Source: Symbiodinium natans
Taxonomy: Eukaryota; Sar; Dinophyceae; Suessiales; Symbiodiniaceae
Reading direction: 5' to 3'
Assembly: GCA_905221605.1 (NCBI GenBank)
Contig: CAJNDS010000591.1
Span: 547,701 to 611,700, forward strand
Length of the DNA stretch: 64,000 nucleotides
Shown here: positions 1-10,909 of the stretch, in pieces
Numbering within the stretch: the stretch's first letter is position 1
Layout: each line of letters begins with the position of its first letter
Position numbers and translations under genes: made by a program
The notes under the pieces: model-generated
The model's database searches: none
Told to the model about the DNA's origin: nothing
Seen by the model: only the letters and a program-made list of their open reading frames with translations

Positions 1-117
1 TCAACCCAAAACAAACCCTGAACCGCAAAGCCCTCAAACCCTGAACCCAAAACCCTGAAACCCTGAACCCAAAACCCTGAAACCCTGAACCCAAAACCCT
101 GAAACCCTGAACCCGCG
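1..117. repeat. Degenerate CCCTGAA/CCCTGAAA block
   Basis: A heptamer and octamer variant array in which T-A-A is mostly replaced by T-G-A. Just beyond it, at about 126-210, a 42-bp segment (core GAGCAAGGGCCGAG) is imperfectly duplicated. No gene is visible. Confidence 0.8.
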
Positions 118-230
118 CGCCAAGCTGGAGCAAGGGCCGAGAGTGTAAAAACCGAAGCGTAGAGCAAGGGCCGAGCGTGCGAAAACCGAAGTGCGAGTGA
201 CCGTGCAACCTCGTCGAACTATGAGGCAGC

Positions 231-283
231 TTAAATTTGAATTTAATCCTTCCGGCAGGAAGGAGGATTAAATTCAATTTTAA
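231..283. repeat. Strong hairpin, AT-rich palindrome
   Basis: The arms TTTAATCCTTCC and GGAAGGAGGATTAAA flank the 4-base loop GGCA, with further AT-rich pairing outside. Related GAATTAAATTCGAATT palindromes follow at 319-345 and 374-395, so this is a small cluster of inverted repeats. Confidence 0.75.
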
Positions 284-979
284 GCTTAAGTGCTGTGCTA
301 CGAGGCTTCATTTCAGGAATTAAATTCGAATTGAATCCTTCGGCCTGCGGGGGGTGGGCTGCCCGTCCAGAATGAATTAAATTCGAATTTAATTCTTTTT
401 TGAATTTGATTTTCATCCTCATCCCCCTCAACCCTGAACCCTCAACCCTAAACCCTAAACGCTAAACCCTAAACCCTAAACCCTGTTTGTAGCGGTCGCA
501 CGGGCCGACGTCCGGAAGGAGGGAGAAAGGCTCTCGCTTTTTCGAGCCGGGTCGACGGTTGTTGTTTTAGGGAGTTGAGGGGCTTTAGGGTTTAGGGTTT
601 AGGGTTTAGGGAGAGAAGCTTTCTTATCGACCTCTTGTGAAGGGGAACTCGCTGTACCCAATCAATTATGACACACACCCTTTCTTTAAAGATAGTTAAT
701 TTGATTAAAACCCTAAACCCTAAACCCTAAACCACCCAAGCCCAAGTGCCCCTGATTTTCCTGTTTGGTTTTGGGGTGTTTTGCGACGCAGCCGACAAGA
801 ACTACGCTTCTTTAGTCCTTAGTCCTATGATTCACCTAAACCCTAAACCCTAAACCCTAAACCCTAAACCTCCCAGGATAGCCGGAGGGCCACTCCGCTA
901 CGACAGCTCCAAGCTCCATGGGAAGCAGGATGTACCGCAGGACTCGTTCGGGTGCCCGAATGTTTTTGAAATAGTTGGT

Positions 980-1048
980 GTTTAGGGTTTAGGGTTTAGG
1001 GTTTAGGGTTTAGGGTTTAGGGTTTAGGGTTTAGGGTTTAGGGTTTAG
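980..1048 (+). repeat. TTTAGGG block, about 10 units
   Basis: A nearly perfect heptamer array immediately right of the open segment at 888-975. Confidence 0.9.
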
Positions 1049-1070
1049 GGGTTTCAGACTTAGGAGCTCC

Positions 1071-1164
1071 TTTCACTTAGTCCGTCGACTTAGTATCGCC
1101 TAGAAACCCAATTATACTCCCCACAATCCCACCCTTACTAACCCTTCTTACTAAGTCAGAAGAG
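1071..1164. mobile_element. Palindromic element family P2, copy
   Basis: Shares the P2 pattern: TTAGTA near the left, CTTACTAACCC in the middle, and a right end AAGTCAGAAGAGCTTCCAAG. Left and right ends are complementary in better copies (36171-36282, 46443-46533). No coding capacity is seen. A second, diverged copy in the opposite orientation lies at 1668-1752. Confidence 0.55.
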
Positions 1165-2297
1165 CTTCCAAGTCGGGCTCAGAGGGTTTAGGGTTTAGGG
1201 TTTAGGGTTTCGGGTTTAGGGTAACACCTTGGGGGGTGGGGGGGGGTTGTTTGCGAAGGTTTCGAATCCATCCCAGCCACACTGGCATCGCAGACCGCCG
1301 CTGTAATCCTTATGGACGAAAGAAACCCGATTCTCTACACCTCAAACCCCTGGGGAACCAACTGGAAGGTGTGGGGCTGGCAAAACCCTCAACCCTAAAC
1401 CCTAAACCCTAGACCCTAAACCCTAAACCCCTAAACCCTAAACCCCAAACCCTAAACCCTAAACCCTAGCCCTAAACCCTAAACCCTGAGGCGCACGCTG
1501 CCTTGAGTTCGAAGCTTGTGGCGTGACACTTCCCAGGGTCTGGGTGCAGAGTAAAACCGTAGGTCGGGGTTTGAGCTGAGCGTGGCCCCCCCCCTAAGCC
1601 CTACTTTAGGGTTTAGGGTTTAGGGTTTAGGGTTCAGGGTTTAGGGTTTAGGGTTTAGGGTTCAGGTTTTTAGTAAGGGTGGGTTATGGGGATTCTCATA
1701 GGGTTTCTGGGGGATGCTGAGTAGACAACACTACTTCAGAACAGCTTCTAAGCAAGCAACGCACGCGATTGGCGACCCCACTTCGGGGGGCAGGATCCAC
1801 TCTTGAAGCTAAACCCTAAACCCTAAACCCTAAACCAGCTCCAGGGCCGAAGTTGGAAAGTTCTGCAGGAGACGTGGCTTTGCGAGCTCTGTCTTTGGGC
1901 TCATTGGGAGCATCTTGGCAGAGGGTTTAGGGTTTAGGGTTTAGGGAATGTGATCATGTTCAATGAGATATCTTCTAGTTGGGCTGCAAAACTGCATGCT
2001 CTCTCGGTTTAGCCAGCGCTGTCCAAAGCACACTCCGGGCGCGGACCTCAGAAGCCTGTTGCAAAAGGGTAAAGGGTTTAGGGTTTGGGGTTTCGGGTTC
2101 GGGTTTCGGGTCTGGGGTTTGGGGTTTGGGGTTTGGGGTTGGGGTTGGGGTAGGCCCTGACGAGCTTCGAGGGTATGCCATTGATGGCCATGGGGGTGTC
2201 GGTGGCAGGAGCTTCTTGTGGTTTCGGGAAACCCTAAACCCTAGGAAGCAAGCACGGGGGGCCAGGGCGGCTACGGGCTGAGCTTGAAGTGGATTCC

Positions 2298-2329
<32 letters not shown>

Positions 2330-3145
2330 ACTGGCCTTTAACCCTCAACCCTCAGCCTACACGCTAAACCCTAAGCGCTTCAGGTATGGTGGCAAAGAGC
2401 CAGAGCTCAAGAGGACCCAAAACCCCTCTTACGGTTTGATTGGGGTTTAGGGCTTAGGGTTTCAGGACCCTAAACCCTAAACCCTAAACCCTAAACCCCT
2501 AAACCCCTAAACCCCTAAAGGCTCCCCAACAGCTCCGAAGGTACCGGGGCAACCTCCAGGCCGATGGCGTTGTACATTACATGGCCTGGGCCCACAGGAG
2601 ATGTTTAGGGTTTGGCTTAGGGTTTAGGGTTTAGGGTTTAGGATTTGGGGTTTAGGATGTAGATGTTTAGGGTTTAGGGGTTTAGGGCTTAGGATTTAGG
2701 GTTGAGGACTTCAGTAAGTGCAGCACAAGGGTCTAGGACGTTTGTGGCTTAGGGTTTGTGTTTAGGATGTATGCGTCGGTTTAGGGCTTTTGCTTTGACA
2801 AAAGAACCGTTTTTCATTGCTTTGGCCAAACTATTGCGACGACAACGACGGAAAACCTAAATTTCAGAACATTCGCGTCGCAACGACGGAAAAAAAAGAA
2901 ACAAAAAAAATGAAAAGGAAAAACAACAAGAGGAAGAAAGCCTGGCAAGCACCTTACCTGAAAATCCCTTGAGGATTTTGAATTCAAAAGGATTCGCGCG
3001 CGAAGTAGCGGCTCATTCGCACGGGATGAGGGGAACCCGAGCTGCGAACCTTCAGATTCGCAAGTCAACAACCCTAAACCCTAAACCCTAAACCCTAAAC
3101 CCTAAACCCTAAACCCTAAACCCTAAACCGACCATCTTGCTGCAG

Positions 3146-3208
3146 TACAGGTGGCCCCTAATGCCCCAAGCACCCAGAACCTGACCCGTCCTTCGCGCCG
3201 GCTGGAGG
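3146..3208 (+). CDS. Exon candidate, unknown protein
   Basis: Bounded by TGCTGCAG on the left and G|GTAAAG on the right, both good splice motifs. It reads 2 nt, 20 open codons, then 1 nt. The peptide begins QVAPNAPSTQNLTRPSRRLE. The upstream intron would hold the heptamer block at 3069-3129. There is no family match. Confidence 0.5.
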
Positions 3209-3389
3209 GTAAAGCTTGGTTTAGGGCTATATTATGCCCCAAACCCTAACGGGTTTAGGATTTAGAGCAGACTGCCAGGAGGCCGGAGGCAAAAGGGTAG
3301 TGAGGTTCGGCTTTGCTGTTTTTTGTGGCTGAGGCCTTCAGAGATCGCATGCGGGCCCAAAGGTAGCTGGATTCCTAAACCCTAAACCA

Positions 3390-3600
3390 TCAGCGCTTCA
3401 TTTCAGGAAGCACTGTGCCCCAATCCCGAAACCCTGACCCTAAGGCTCCAAATAGCCCAGAGTAGGTATGATTCACTGACTTTAGACCCCCACTTACATG
3501 GTAGCCCAGTGGTACCCTTTCCACTGTTTTTGTTTCAAGGCTCCCTTGTAAAGTAACCAACCCAAACAAGGGTGCCCTTATTACAGCCAATGTAGGTCAT
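3390..3600. mobile_element. Dispersed repeat, GTAGCCCAGTGGTACCCTTT family
   Basis: The segment with GTAGCCCAGTGGTACCCTTT, CCCTTGTAAAGTAACCAACC and AAGGGTGCC recurs at 30565-30650 and, diverged, at 53400-53480. Its left part (CTCCAAATAGCCCA...AGTAGGT) also recurs at 11768-11815. Mosaic sharing and the lack of an ORF suggest a non-autonomous element. Confidence 0.6.
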
Positions 3601-4611
3601 ACTGGGAGCTACGGTGAATCTCTGAGGTCATCAATGGAGAAGGATTCGCCTCCACGATGGCGTTCCTGGGATGTGAGGAAGTTGCTTCTGATGTGTCTCT
3701 CTGTGTGTGTGGGGGGGTTGCTCATACATGGGGTTGCCACAAAGGTCCTTTCAAAGGGATGGACCATGAGAAGGACGCTAAACACTTAAAACCCTAAAAC
3801 CCTAGAAGCCCAAACCCTCAAACCGTAGAACCCCTCAAACCCTGGAACCCTAAACCCATTTAAGAGAAGAGTCCTTTCTACTAAGTAATCACAGGACCCT
3901 GCCTTCTGGGAATGCCCATGCAGTGTTTAGGGTTTAGGGTTTAGGGTTTAGGGTGGCTTGTTCAGTCAGGCTCTTCGATGTTGAAAGCTTCCTGTCCGGA
4001 AGTCGTTCCCGGCTGAACGGTTTGTCGGAGGCAAGACAGTCCAAATTCTAGCCTAACCAAAGAAGCCTTAAACCCCACGACCCTAGGCCCCAGAACCCGA
4101 AACCCCAAGAACCTTTAAGCCCCCAAATGTCTGAGGCACGCTGGAGGTGCGCTCTACCATCGGATGAGGACTATAGGCCCGAGACGTTGCGACACGATCC
4201 TTTCGGCTTCTCGTGTTGAGGATGCGGTTCCAAGCGGGCTTCTACAGTACCATGGTCATTGTAACCCTACACCCTAAGGGTTTAGGGTTTAGGGTTTAGG
4301 GTTTTAGGGTTTAGGGGTAAGGGTTTAACCCCCATAAACCCTACCTAAACCGTTAGGAAGGGCACTACCATGGTCATTGTGGAATTGGGTACCTATAAGA
4401 GACCAAGCTCCGTTGCTATACTTGAAGCGGAATATGTGGGGACCTGACAAGACCTAGAATCCCTGTGAACCCAATCAACCCTATCAGTAACTAGAGAAGG
4501 TTTAGGGTTTAGGGTTACTAGAGAAGGTTTCAGCACTAATCTCCCAACCCAAAAGTTTAGGCTCGCCTATTTTAGGGACCATATCATACCTGTAGCAGTG
4601 GTATATTGCAG

Positions 4612-4665
4612 AACGTTGCGGAACTGGCAAGCAGGTCCCGTGCTGCTGTAAAGCTTGCAGCTTAG
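4612..4665 (+). CDS. Exon candidate, unknown
   Basis: Follows the acceptor GTGGTATATTGCAG. Seventeen codons, NVAELASRSRAAVKLAA, end at TAG, but that stop lies in a TTAGGGTTAG motif, so a real terminal exon and chance cannot be told apart. Confidence 0.35.
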   Translation, partial: NVAELASRSRAAVKLAA

Positions 4666-4707
4666 GGTTAGACAGGTTTAGGGCTTCCCCCACCCTCCCC
4701 CCCCCCC

Positions 4708-4875
4708 GCCCTGGCCCCTCGTAAACCGTACACCCTGGACCCTCCAACCGCGGCCGGCATCCTGCAAAGACGCTGGGGAGGCCTCCTTTATGTCGCGACG
4801 GCGGAAGCCCACGACGAGCACCCGGCATCTGAGCGAAAGGGCTGCTTCATACTGTGGTTCGTTATATTGTTGTAG
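4708..4875 (+). CDS. Coding-like segment, unknown
   Basis: An open frame of more than 50 codons running out of a poly-C tract and ending at TAG, with many codons ending in G or C. It includes the stretch GILQRRWGGLLYVATAEAHD. The poly-C tract could be the pyrimidine tract of an acceptor. Function is unknown. Confidence 0.4.
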   Translation, partial: ALAPRKPYTLDPPTAAGILQRRWGGLLYVATAEAHDEHPASERKGCFILWFVILL

Positions 4876-5450
4876 TGTAGGTCTGGAGTGCAAAGAGCCT
4901 GGGTCTTGGGGAGGTTCTGAGAAATTAGGGCCATTTCGGTCTGAGGGTTGAGGGTGTAGGGTTTGAATCTAATGAGCATTGGGCTCGGAAGTCATGTGAG
5001 TGCAGGAATGCAACCACGATGCAACAGAGGCATGCCAAGAGGGCAGTCAGAGTTGAGGGGGGTTTGGGGTTCAGGGTTGAGGAACTTCGGGGTCTGGGGT
5101 TTCGGGTTTAAGGTTTGAGGTTTAGGGGTTGGGGTTTAGGGTTTGGGGTTTGGGGTGGAATACCAGGGTTCAAAAGGGTACACTCCCAGCAGCAGAGAGC
5201 CCCCCCAACCCCAAACCCCAAACACTGGCGTCGTAAAGTCCATCGCAGTTGACGTGCTGAGGGGGGGGGAGGGGGGGTGAGGTCAGTAAAAGATAAACCT
5301 ATCAAGCCCTACATGAACCCTATAGAACCCTACGTAAACCCTGATAGAAGCATAAACAACTGATCAAACCCTCCCTGGAGAAACCCTTCAAAAAAGCCCG
5401 ACATTGAACCCTCTAAAGCCCTATACCACCCTATCTACATCACCCACCCC

Positions 5451-5481
<31 letters not shown>

Positions 5482-5486
5482 AAAAA
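5451..5486. repeat. Long poly-C to poly-A junction
   Basis: More than 20 C followed at once by 14 A. The same homopolymer pairing (CnAn or TnGn) recurs at 29325-29352, 44300-44322 and 44930-44962. Confidence 0.9.
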
Positions 5487-5547
5487 CAAACAAAACCCTA
5501 AACCCTAAGCCCATTTAATTAAACCTTAAACCCTAAACCCTATAAAG

Positions 5548-5640
5548 CAAAACCAACCGAATGCCTCAAACGCCAAGGAGTCCGAGGGGCCTCTGACAGA
5601 CCTGGCACTGCCCAAGCAGCAAGCCCAGGACAGAGCGGAG
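5548..5640 (+). CDS. Exon candidate, unknown
   Basis: Follows CTATAAAG and ends before GGTTTGTAGGG. Exactly 31 open codons containing NAKESEGPLTDLALPKQQAQ, hydrophilic and GC3-rich. A block of CCCTAAA lies directly upstream, so the acceptor would be built on heptamer sequence. Confidence 0.5.
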
Positions 5641-5695
5641 GGTTTGTAGGGTTGAGGGTTGGGGGTTGAGAAGGATTATGGGGTTTCGGATGCAG

Positions 5696-5815
5696 TCTGT
5701 TCGGGTGAGGGTCCACATCCGAATGCGGTAGAGTCGGTCCTCGTTTCTGGAAGGCTTCTCTACAGTAGGGTCGAAACCTCGGCCTCTTCATTCCCAGAGC
5801 CCCGAAGCCCCAAAC
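5696..5815 (+). CDS. Exon candidate, unknown
   Basis: Acceptor TTTCGGATGCAG, then about 38 open codons including GPHPNAVESVLVSGRLLYSR. The right border is not clear, since the frame runs on into a CCC-rich repeat. Its phase relation to the 5548-5640 segment is not established. Confidence 0.4.
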
Positions 5816-5973
5816 CCCCTACAACACCGGTTTAGGGTCTAAAGTTTAGGGTGTCAGCTCCAGGGTTTAGGGTTTAGGGTCTAGGGTTTAGGGTTTAGGG
5901 TTTAGGGTTTAGGGTTTAGGGTTTCGGGCCCACCTGCTAACTTCTATCCCTCCCAAGGCCCTAAACTTTGCAG

Positions 5974-6040
5974 GAGCTGTCGATCCGCGCCCGTCAGTTC
6001 AGTGATCTGCAGGGCTCTCAGTTTTGCCAGGACCCGTCCC
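5974..6040 (+). CDS. Exon candidate, unknown
   Basis: Acceptor CTAAACTTTGCAG|G and an open frame ELSIRARQFSDLQGSQFCQ that continues into heptamer-derived codons, so the 3' border is uncertain. Confidence 0.4.
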
Positions 6041-6840
6041 TAAACCCGAAACCCCAAACCCCAAACCCGAAACCCCAAACCCGAAGCCCTAAACCCTAAA
6101 CCCTAAACCCTAAACCCTATAAACCCTAGCCTGGGCTTTCCGGGCCGCGAGCTGCGGTTGCTTCGGGGTTTGGGCTCTTGAAGAATCAACGAACCCTAGA
6201 AGGGTTCATGATTCACAGACTTAATAGGGGTTGTAGTAGCATAGGGTGTATGACCTTTTTTTGGGTGTTCATTCGGTCGCCAGGGCAGTTCCCAGAACAG
6301 CGGCCCTAGCACAAGGCGACAGGCGATTTTTTTGACAATATGATTGCTGCTACCACTACTTTTGTTATTGTTTCTAGCACTACTTGCTTGGATACAAGTA
6401 AGTATTCTGAGTGTATAGATTGGGCCCAGCCCAGGCAGCCGGCGCGCAAGCGCCTAGGAAGCATCTTTGGTCCATCAGTGGCGAGCCGCAGCGGACCCAG
6501 TGACTCAGCAGACTCAGTAGACAGACGGCTTAGGAAGTCTTGCTACTCTAATTGCTCAAGAACCCCCCCAAACAATTGCAGATGTTCTTCCTTATGCGGG
6601 CAATATAGGGATGATGATATTACATGATTAGCCTGGGCTTTGCGTTCAAGAAGCGAAAGTGTAGGCGCCAAAGGGTTTCGGGGTTTAGTCGGACGAGGCA
6701 GGTGTTCCTAGAGGGTCCAGGACCGTGGGGTGTGCGGTTCAGATTTTGGGCTTTTTCCCGGTGTGCACTGGGGTTTTGGGGCTTCGGGTTTCTTGAGGGG
6801 CTTGGGTTACTGTGCCCGCTCTCTGCTCCCAGTTTTGCAG

Positions 6841-6876
6841 GGGCAACTGCACCCCCGAACCGACCATCTCTGCACC
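6841..6876 (+). CDS. Short exon candidate (12 codons)
   Basis: Acceptor CTCCCAGTTTTGCAG|G, donor |GTAGAT, phase 0 at both ends: GQLHPRTDHLCT. The short length makes chance possible, but both borders are good. Confidence 0.4.
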
Positions 6877-6890
6877 GTAGATACTAAACC

Positions 6891-7011
6891 TTGGGGATGC
6901 TCCCCCTTATACGAACGCGGTTTAGGGTTTAGGGTTTTGGGTTTAGGGATTATCGTGCCCCCGATCAAAATCCCGAGTAAGGTCTGCTCGCAGAAAGGGG
7001 CAACATCCCAA
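6891..7011. mobile_element. Palindromic element family P1, copy with heptamer block inside
   Basis: Begins TTGGGGATGCTCCCCCTTATAC and ends GGGGCAACATCCCAA, the P1 terminal inverted repeats. Where other copies carry CAGTCCTT, this copy has a block of TTTAGGG (about 6919-6948), after which the element resumes with GATTATCGTGCCCCC. Confidence 0.75.
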
Positions 7012-7090
7012 TAGCAAACTCTCAACCACCCTAAACCCTAAACCCTAAACCCATGTAGACATGCTTGCCCCTTCCCCCTTACCCTGTCAG

Positions 7091-7190
7091 ACCAGAGCCT
7101 ACTTCCAACAAAGTAGAAGAAGTTACTACAACACATAGCCTCAAGAACATTCAAACTATGCAAGTGCTGGCTCCGATTGAGTTGAGTTGA
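7091..7190 (+). CDS. Exon candidate, unknown
   Basis: Acceptor CCCCTTACCCTGTCAG, then one base and 32 codons ending at TGA, including NKVEEVTTTHSLKNIQTMQV. It runs towards the GA microsatellite. Confidence 0.4.
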
Positions 7191-7198
7191 GCGAGCGA

Positions 7199-7286
7199 GG
7201 GAGAGAGAGAGAGAGAGGCATGAAACAACCACGACCACAATCAGAGAGAACGAGGGGGACTTACACATATAGAGAGAGAGAGAGAG

Positions 7287-7325
<39 letters not shown>

Positions 7326-7333
7326 GAAAGCAA
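7199..7333. repeat. GA microsatellite
   Basis: Interrupted (GA)n tracts with a central unique piece of about 50 bp. Confidence 0.95.
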
Positions 7334-7805
7334 ACAAAAGCGCGTGAGAGAGACTCAGAAATTAGGCAGAGACCAGTGTCACGGCCCAGGCCCACCGCAA
7401 CAGCGAACGTGAGAGTCACCAAGAAGACACTTCCCAGAGACGCAATGCGTCAAGTCCAGGGTTTAGGATTTAGGGTTTAGGGTTTAGGGTTTAGGGTGTA
7501 GGCTAAGTTTAACGGGGATAAGTAAGGAATATGCCTTAAGTTAGAAGTGGGAGGACTATTCTTCACCTCTCCCCTCAAAAAATATCAAAATCATAAACCC
7601 TAATCCCTTAAGTAAAGGATGTTTACATGCACCCGCAACCATAGCGTCGACATGTTCCAGTGCTTGGTATATATAGGGGTTGGGGAGTATCAGCGTCCCG
7701 TGGGCAGTAGGCGTAGGCTTGAGAACCTGAGTCGCAGCTGTTGCCATTGCATTTCAAACCCTTGCAATGGGTCCATGTTTAAGTGAGAAGTGTTTATTGC
7801 ATTAA

Positions 7806-7946
7806 CATCTAGGGGTAGCTACATGGCCCGTACTATGGTCTCTTACCTCCTTTAAAGGGCTCTGACGCATAAGCCCTTGGGTTGTACAGGGTATAAGGGT
7901 CCCCTTTGTAAGGGCCCATACTAAGAGACCATGTTCCTACCTAGAT
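7806..7946. mobile_element. Palindromic element family P5
   Basis: CTAGGGGTAGCTACATGG...GGTCTC on the left pairs with GAGACCATG...CTACCTAG on the right. A relative with TATAAGGGGTCCCCTTTG and AGGGCCCA lies at 16369-16492, immediately before Ubl-RCC1-like gene 1. Confidence 0.65.
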
Positions 7947-8034
7947 GTAAACCCTATGAACTATAAACCCTACAAACCCCATAAACCCACAAACAACAAC
8001 CAGTGCTGTTAGATTCGTGCCTGGAACTCACAGA

Positions 8035-8142
8035 TGGGTGATTGTCAAAGTTATGGTCCCTTCTGGGGTCCCTAATATGATACGGCACCTAATAGTTTGG
8101 GTACCCCAAAAGTGATCATAATTTTTTGACAACCACGCATAT
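8035..8142. mobile_element. Palindromic element family P4
   Basis: Left end GATGGGTGATTGTCAAAGTTATGG is complementary to the right end CATAATTTTTTGACAACCACGC. The core GGTCCCTAATATGATACGGC is shared with 56748-56964. Confidence 0.7.
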
Positions 8143-8280
8143 GCCCTAATCCCTAATCCCTAATCCCTAAACCCTAAACCCTAAACCCTAAACCCTAAAC
8201 CCTAAACCTAAACCCTGAACCCTGAACCCTGAACCCTGAACCCTGAACCCTAAACCCTAAGCCCTAAACCCTAAACCCTG
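8143..8280. repeat. CCCTAAT/CCCTAAA/CCCTGAA block
   Basis: About 19 units with ordered sub-blocks of three variants: CCCTAAT first, then CCCTAAA, then CCCTGAA. Confidence 0.9.
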
Positions 8281-9135
8281 ACTGACTTACGCACTCAGTG
8301 ACGATTGTCGGTAGATGCATGAGGCAGCGTACACATGCCAAACCTTCACCGCTCAGGGTTCAGGGTTTTAAGGCTTAGAGGGTTTCTGGCCCTCCTCAAA
8401 AACAAAATAAAAGGCTTATAGGGTTGAAAGTGAAGGGTTCAGGGTTAGGGTTTAGGGTTCAGGGTTCTTATGGTTCCTAGCCACCCTGGTGGGTTTTTGC
8501 GTGGCATTTGGGTTCGTCTTCTTCGCCGGGCGCCCCTTGGCGCCCAGCAGTGCAGCGCATCGCCCGGGCTTCTCGGGTCCTGAGGAAGACCAACCCCTAA
8601 AAGCCCCGTAATCCCAAAACCCACAACCCCCCTAAACCTAAACCCTAAGCCCTAGCCTTCAGATCGGGCTTACAGGGCGACGTGTCGAGCCGCCTAGATG
8701 TGTGTCGGGTTGACAGGTCCCTTCTACGCCCCTTAACAAACCCAAAAGGGCGGCCCTTTTATTCCCAAGTGATTCTGGGGTCTGGTAATTGCAGCCCACC
8801 CACCTCCTCCTCGAAATTCTGAAGTCCACCCCTGGAGGAGCTCCTCCTCCAATTCTTTTGTTTGGGGGAGGGGGGGGGGGAGGGCCGGAGGGCTCAATGC
8901 CTTCGGGCTGGCCGTCTTGACAACCCCCTCCCCCTAACAGCAAAACTCCAATTTCCCCCCACAACATATTAGTTTCAACATTCTTCAACAGATCTGCAAC
9001 TGGGATACGCTTACTAAGACGAAGTATAGGGGGCTTGAATACCCGGAGGAAAGGATTCTCTTCGGTGTACCTAGTTGCAGCCTTTCATATGCTCCAAGCC
9101 GCATGTTGTTTCGAGCTAATCATCATCCCTAAATC

Positions 9136-9237
9136 TTGGGATGTTCCCCCTTATACTAACAGTCCTTGATAGGGATTCTAGTACCCCCTATGATCATCCC
9201 GATGAAGGACTGTCAGTATAAGGGGGAGACATCCCAA
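9136..9237. mobile_element. Palindromic element family P1, full copy
   Basis: TTGGGATGTTCCCCCTTATA at the left matches the complement of TATAAGGGGGAGACATCCCAA at the right. The core is CAGTCCTTGATAGGGATT...GAAGGACTG. No ORF. Confidence 0.85.
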
Positions 9238-9537
9238 CCTGAACCCTATATAAAAGGCGAGTAATTCTTGCACTTGGGGTTCTACAGGCCTTGGCGGTAT
9301 AGCAAACGCACGGACAGCCGTGGATGGAAGCCGGCGACCAATGCTGTCGTGAGGCCAAGGACGCCTGGAAAATGCTGGAACCTTTGGGAAACTGAGAACC
9401 TTGAAGCTCGGGACTACAGGGTTCAGGTTTTCAGGGTTTCAGGGTTCTAGCGTTTTGGGGTTTATGGAGGTTTAGGGTTTTAGGGTTCAGGATCCTAAGC
9501 CCGCAGATTCTGAGTGACCGCCTGAGACTTATTTCAG

Positions 9538-9732
9538 GAGGCTTGGAGGCAGTGTCATTCAACAGCTGCCTTGGCGGCGTTGCTCCACGCACTTCAAACC
9601 AGAGACCCCCCACCCGCCAAAACTGCCCGGCAGGTGGCGAAAAAATCAAGGCGAACCCCCAACTTAAAGCCAGTCTTCCCATTCGAAGAGCTCGACGTCA
9701 CTCGAAGCCTGAACGGGCTTCAAAGGCTTTAG
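9538..9732 (+). CDS. Coding segment, unknown
   Basis: Follows the acceptor GAGACTTATTTCAG|G. Sixty-four open codons starting EAWRQCHSTAALAALLHALQ and containing FPFEELDVTRSLNGLQRL. The stop TAG is the first TAG of a TTTAGGG block, so either the repeat supplies the stop or a donor lies upstream (for example CAG|GTGGCG at 9631-9633). It is basic and helical. No family recognised. Confidence 0.5.
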   Translation, partial: EAWRQCHSTAALAALLHALQTRDPPPAKTARQVAKKSRRTPNLKPVFPFEELDVTRSLNGLQRL

Positions 9733-9988
9733 GGTTTAGGGTTTAGGGTTTAGGGCAACTTGGTTCCAGCACACCAGCATCCCATTGCGGCGTCCACTCG
9801 ACCTTTCTTTTCCCAGGCACCTTGAAGTTGCATGGCAGGCATTGTTTTTTTCAGGCTTAGGGTTCGCGAGTAGCCACGCGCAACACCCTCATGAGAAGGC
9901 GCAGAGAGTAGAACCCCAAAAAACCCTAAACCCTAATTAAACCCTGAACCTCCAGGCCTTTCGGCCTCCCAGCCCCACCCCGCAAGGC

Positions 9989-10008
9989 ACCCCCCCCCCC
10001 CCCCCCCA
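9989..10008. repeat. Poly-C tract
   Basis: An uninterrupted C run. Similar runs of more than 12 occur at 13047-13058, 26165-26183, 31487-31501, 34197-34210, 39425-39446, 48138-48156, 49424-49444 and 58282-58296. Confidence 0.95.
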
Positions 10009-10791
10009 AAGCCCAGCCACCAAGGTGTAGCAAGGCCAACGAGGCACAAGCAGGAAGGTTTAGGGTTTAGGGAAAGCCTTCGACACAGTCGAGGTGCCAG
10101 GAGCAAGTGTCAAGACAAGAGGTACATGTGATCACAGGAGCCGAATCCTCGAATTCAGGGGGTATCAGGAGGGACCCCCTACTCTTAATCTTACTCCCCT
10201 ACCATAGCCCCTAAAGAACCCCCAAGGCCGCATGTAGTCCCTTGATCTAAGGCTGGAACTATGGGCCCCTTAGTGTGGTCCCTTAGCCTAGTTTCTAGGG
10301 ATCCGAGGTATGGGCCCTCATTCTGCATAGTGTATAGAAGGGCCATGTCACAAGGGGCCCAAATGAAGGGCCCATACTTGACATGCAGCATGCATGTGAT
10401 GCTCCAAATAGAAGGCCCAAACTTGAATGGATGAAGCACTATGTTGGGTGTCCTCTTGGGGGATACTACAGAGATAAAAACAAAAAACATTTAGGGATGC
10501 CCAACGGGCCCCAAGTCGAAGGGTAGAGAGGCCAGAAAAGCACAAGGATATCCATTAGTTGGTTAAGAACCACCCAGGATAGAATGTTTTCCTATTTAGG
10601 GCAACATAGGGATTAATATTCAATAGTTTTCTTATAATTACCATTCGTCTTGTTGCAGTTACAAAGGAAACACACGCAGAATAGACGCAATGCACCCTTA
10701 GCATCAACACTGTGTCCTGGGCGGAGGGCGCGGAGGCAAGCGAAGGGCGCGGAGGCAAGCGAAGGGTGCGGAGGGCGTGAGGGTGCGGAGG

Positions 10792-10908
10792 GCGCGGAGG
10801 GCCGGGGGGGGGGGGGGGGGGGGGGGCGGGGGGGGGGGGGGGGGGGGTGGGCCGGGGGGGGGGGGGAGGTGGGTGGGGGTGGGGGGGGGGGTGTGGGTGG
10901 GGTGGGTC
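10792..10908. repeat. G-rich low-complexity tract
   Basis: Long G runs with sparse T, C and A. The glycine-rich and proline-rich frames here are artefacts. It is preceded by a GGGCGCGGAGGCAAGCGAA-type minisatellite (10731-10790). Confidence 0.9.
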
Positions 10909-10909
10909 A

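Larger units (their letters stand above)
430..3145. other. Repeat-rich stretch with possible short exons
   Basis: About fifteen heptamer blocks alternate with segments of 60-150 bp. Several segments are open and GC3-rich on the + strand with AG|G at the left. Examples are 888-975 (contains GGPLRYDSSKLHGKQD), 1847-1921 and 2520-2603, which ends at GAT|GTTTAGGG. More than one frame is open in each, so I do not assign them as genes. Nothing here is recognised. Confidence 0.4.

Noticed and set aside
1-120. Chromosome end (telomere)
   Set aside because: Blocks are short, degenerate and alternate in orientation with unique DNA throughout; there is no terminal uniform array.
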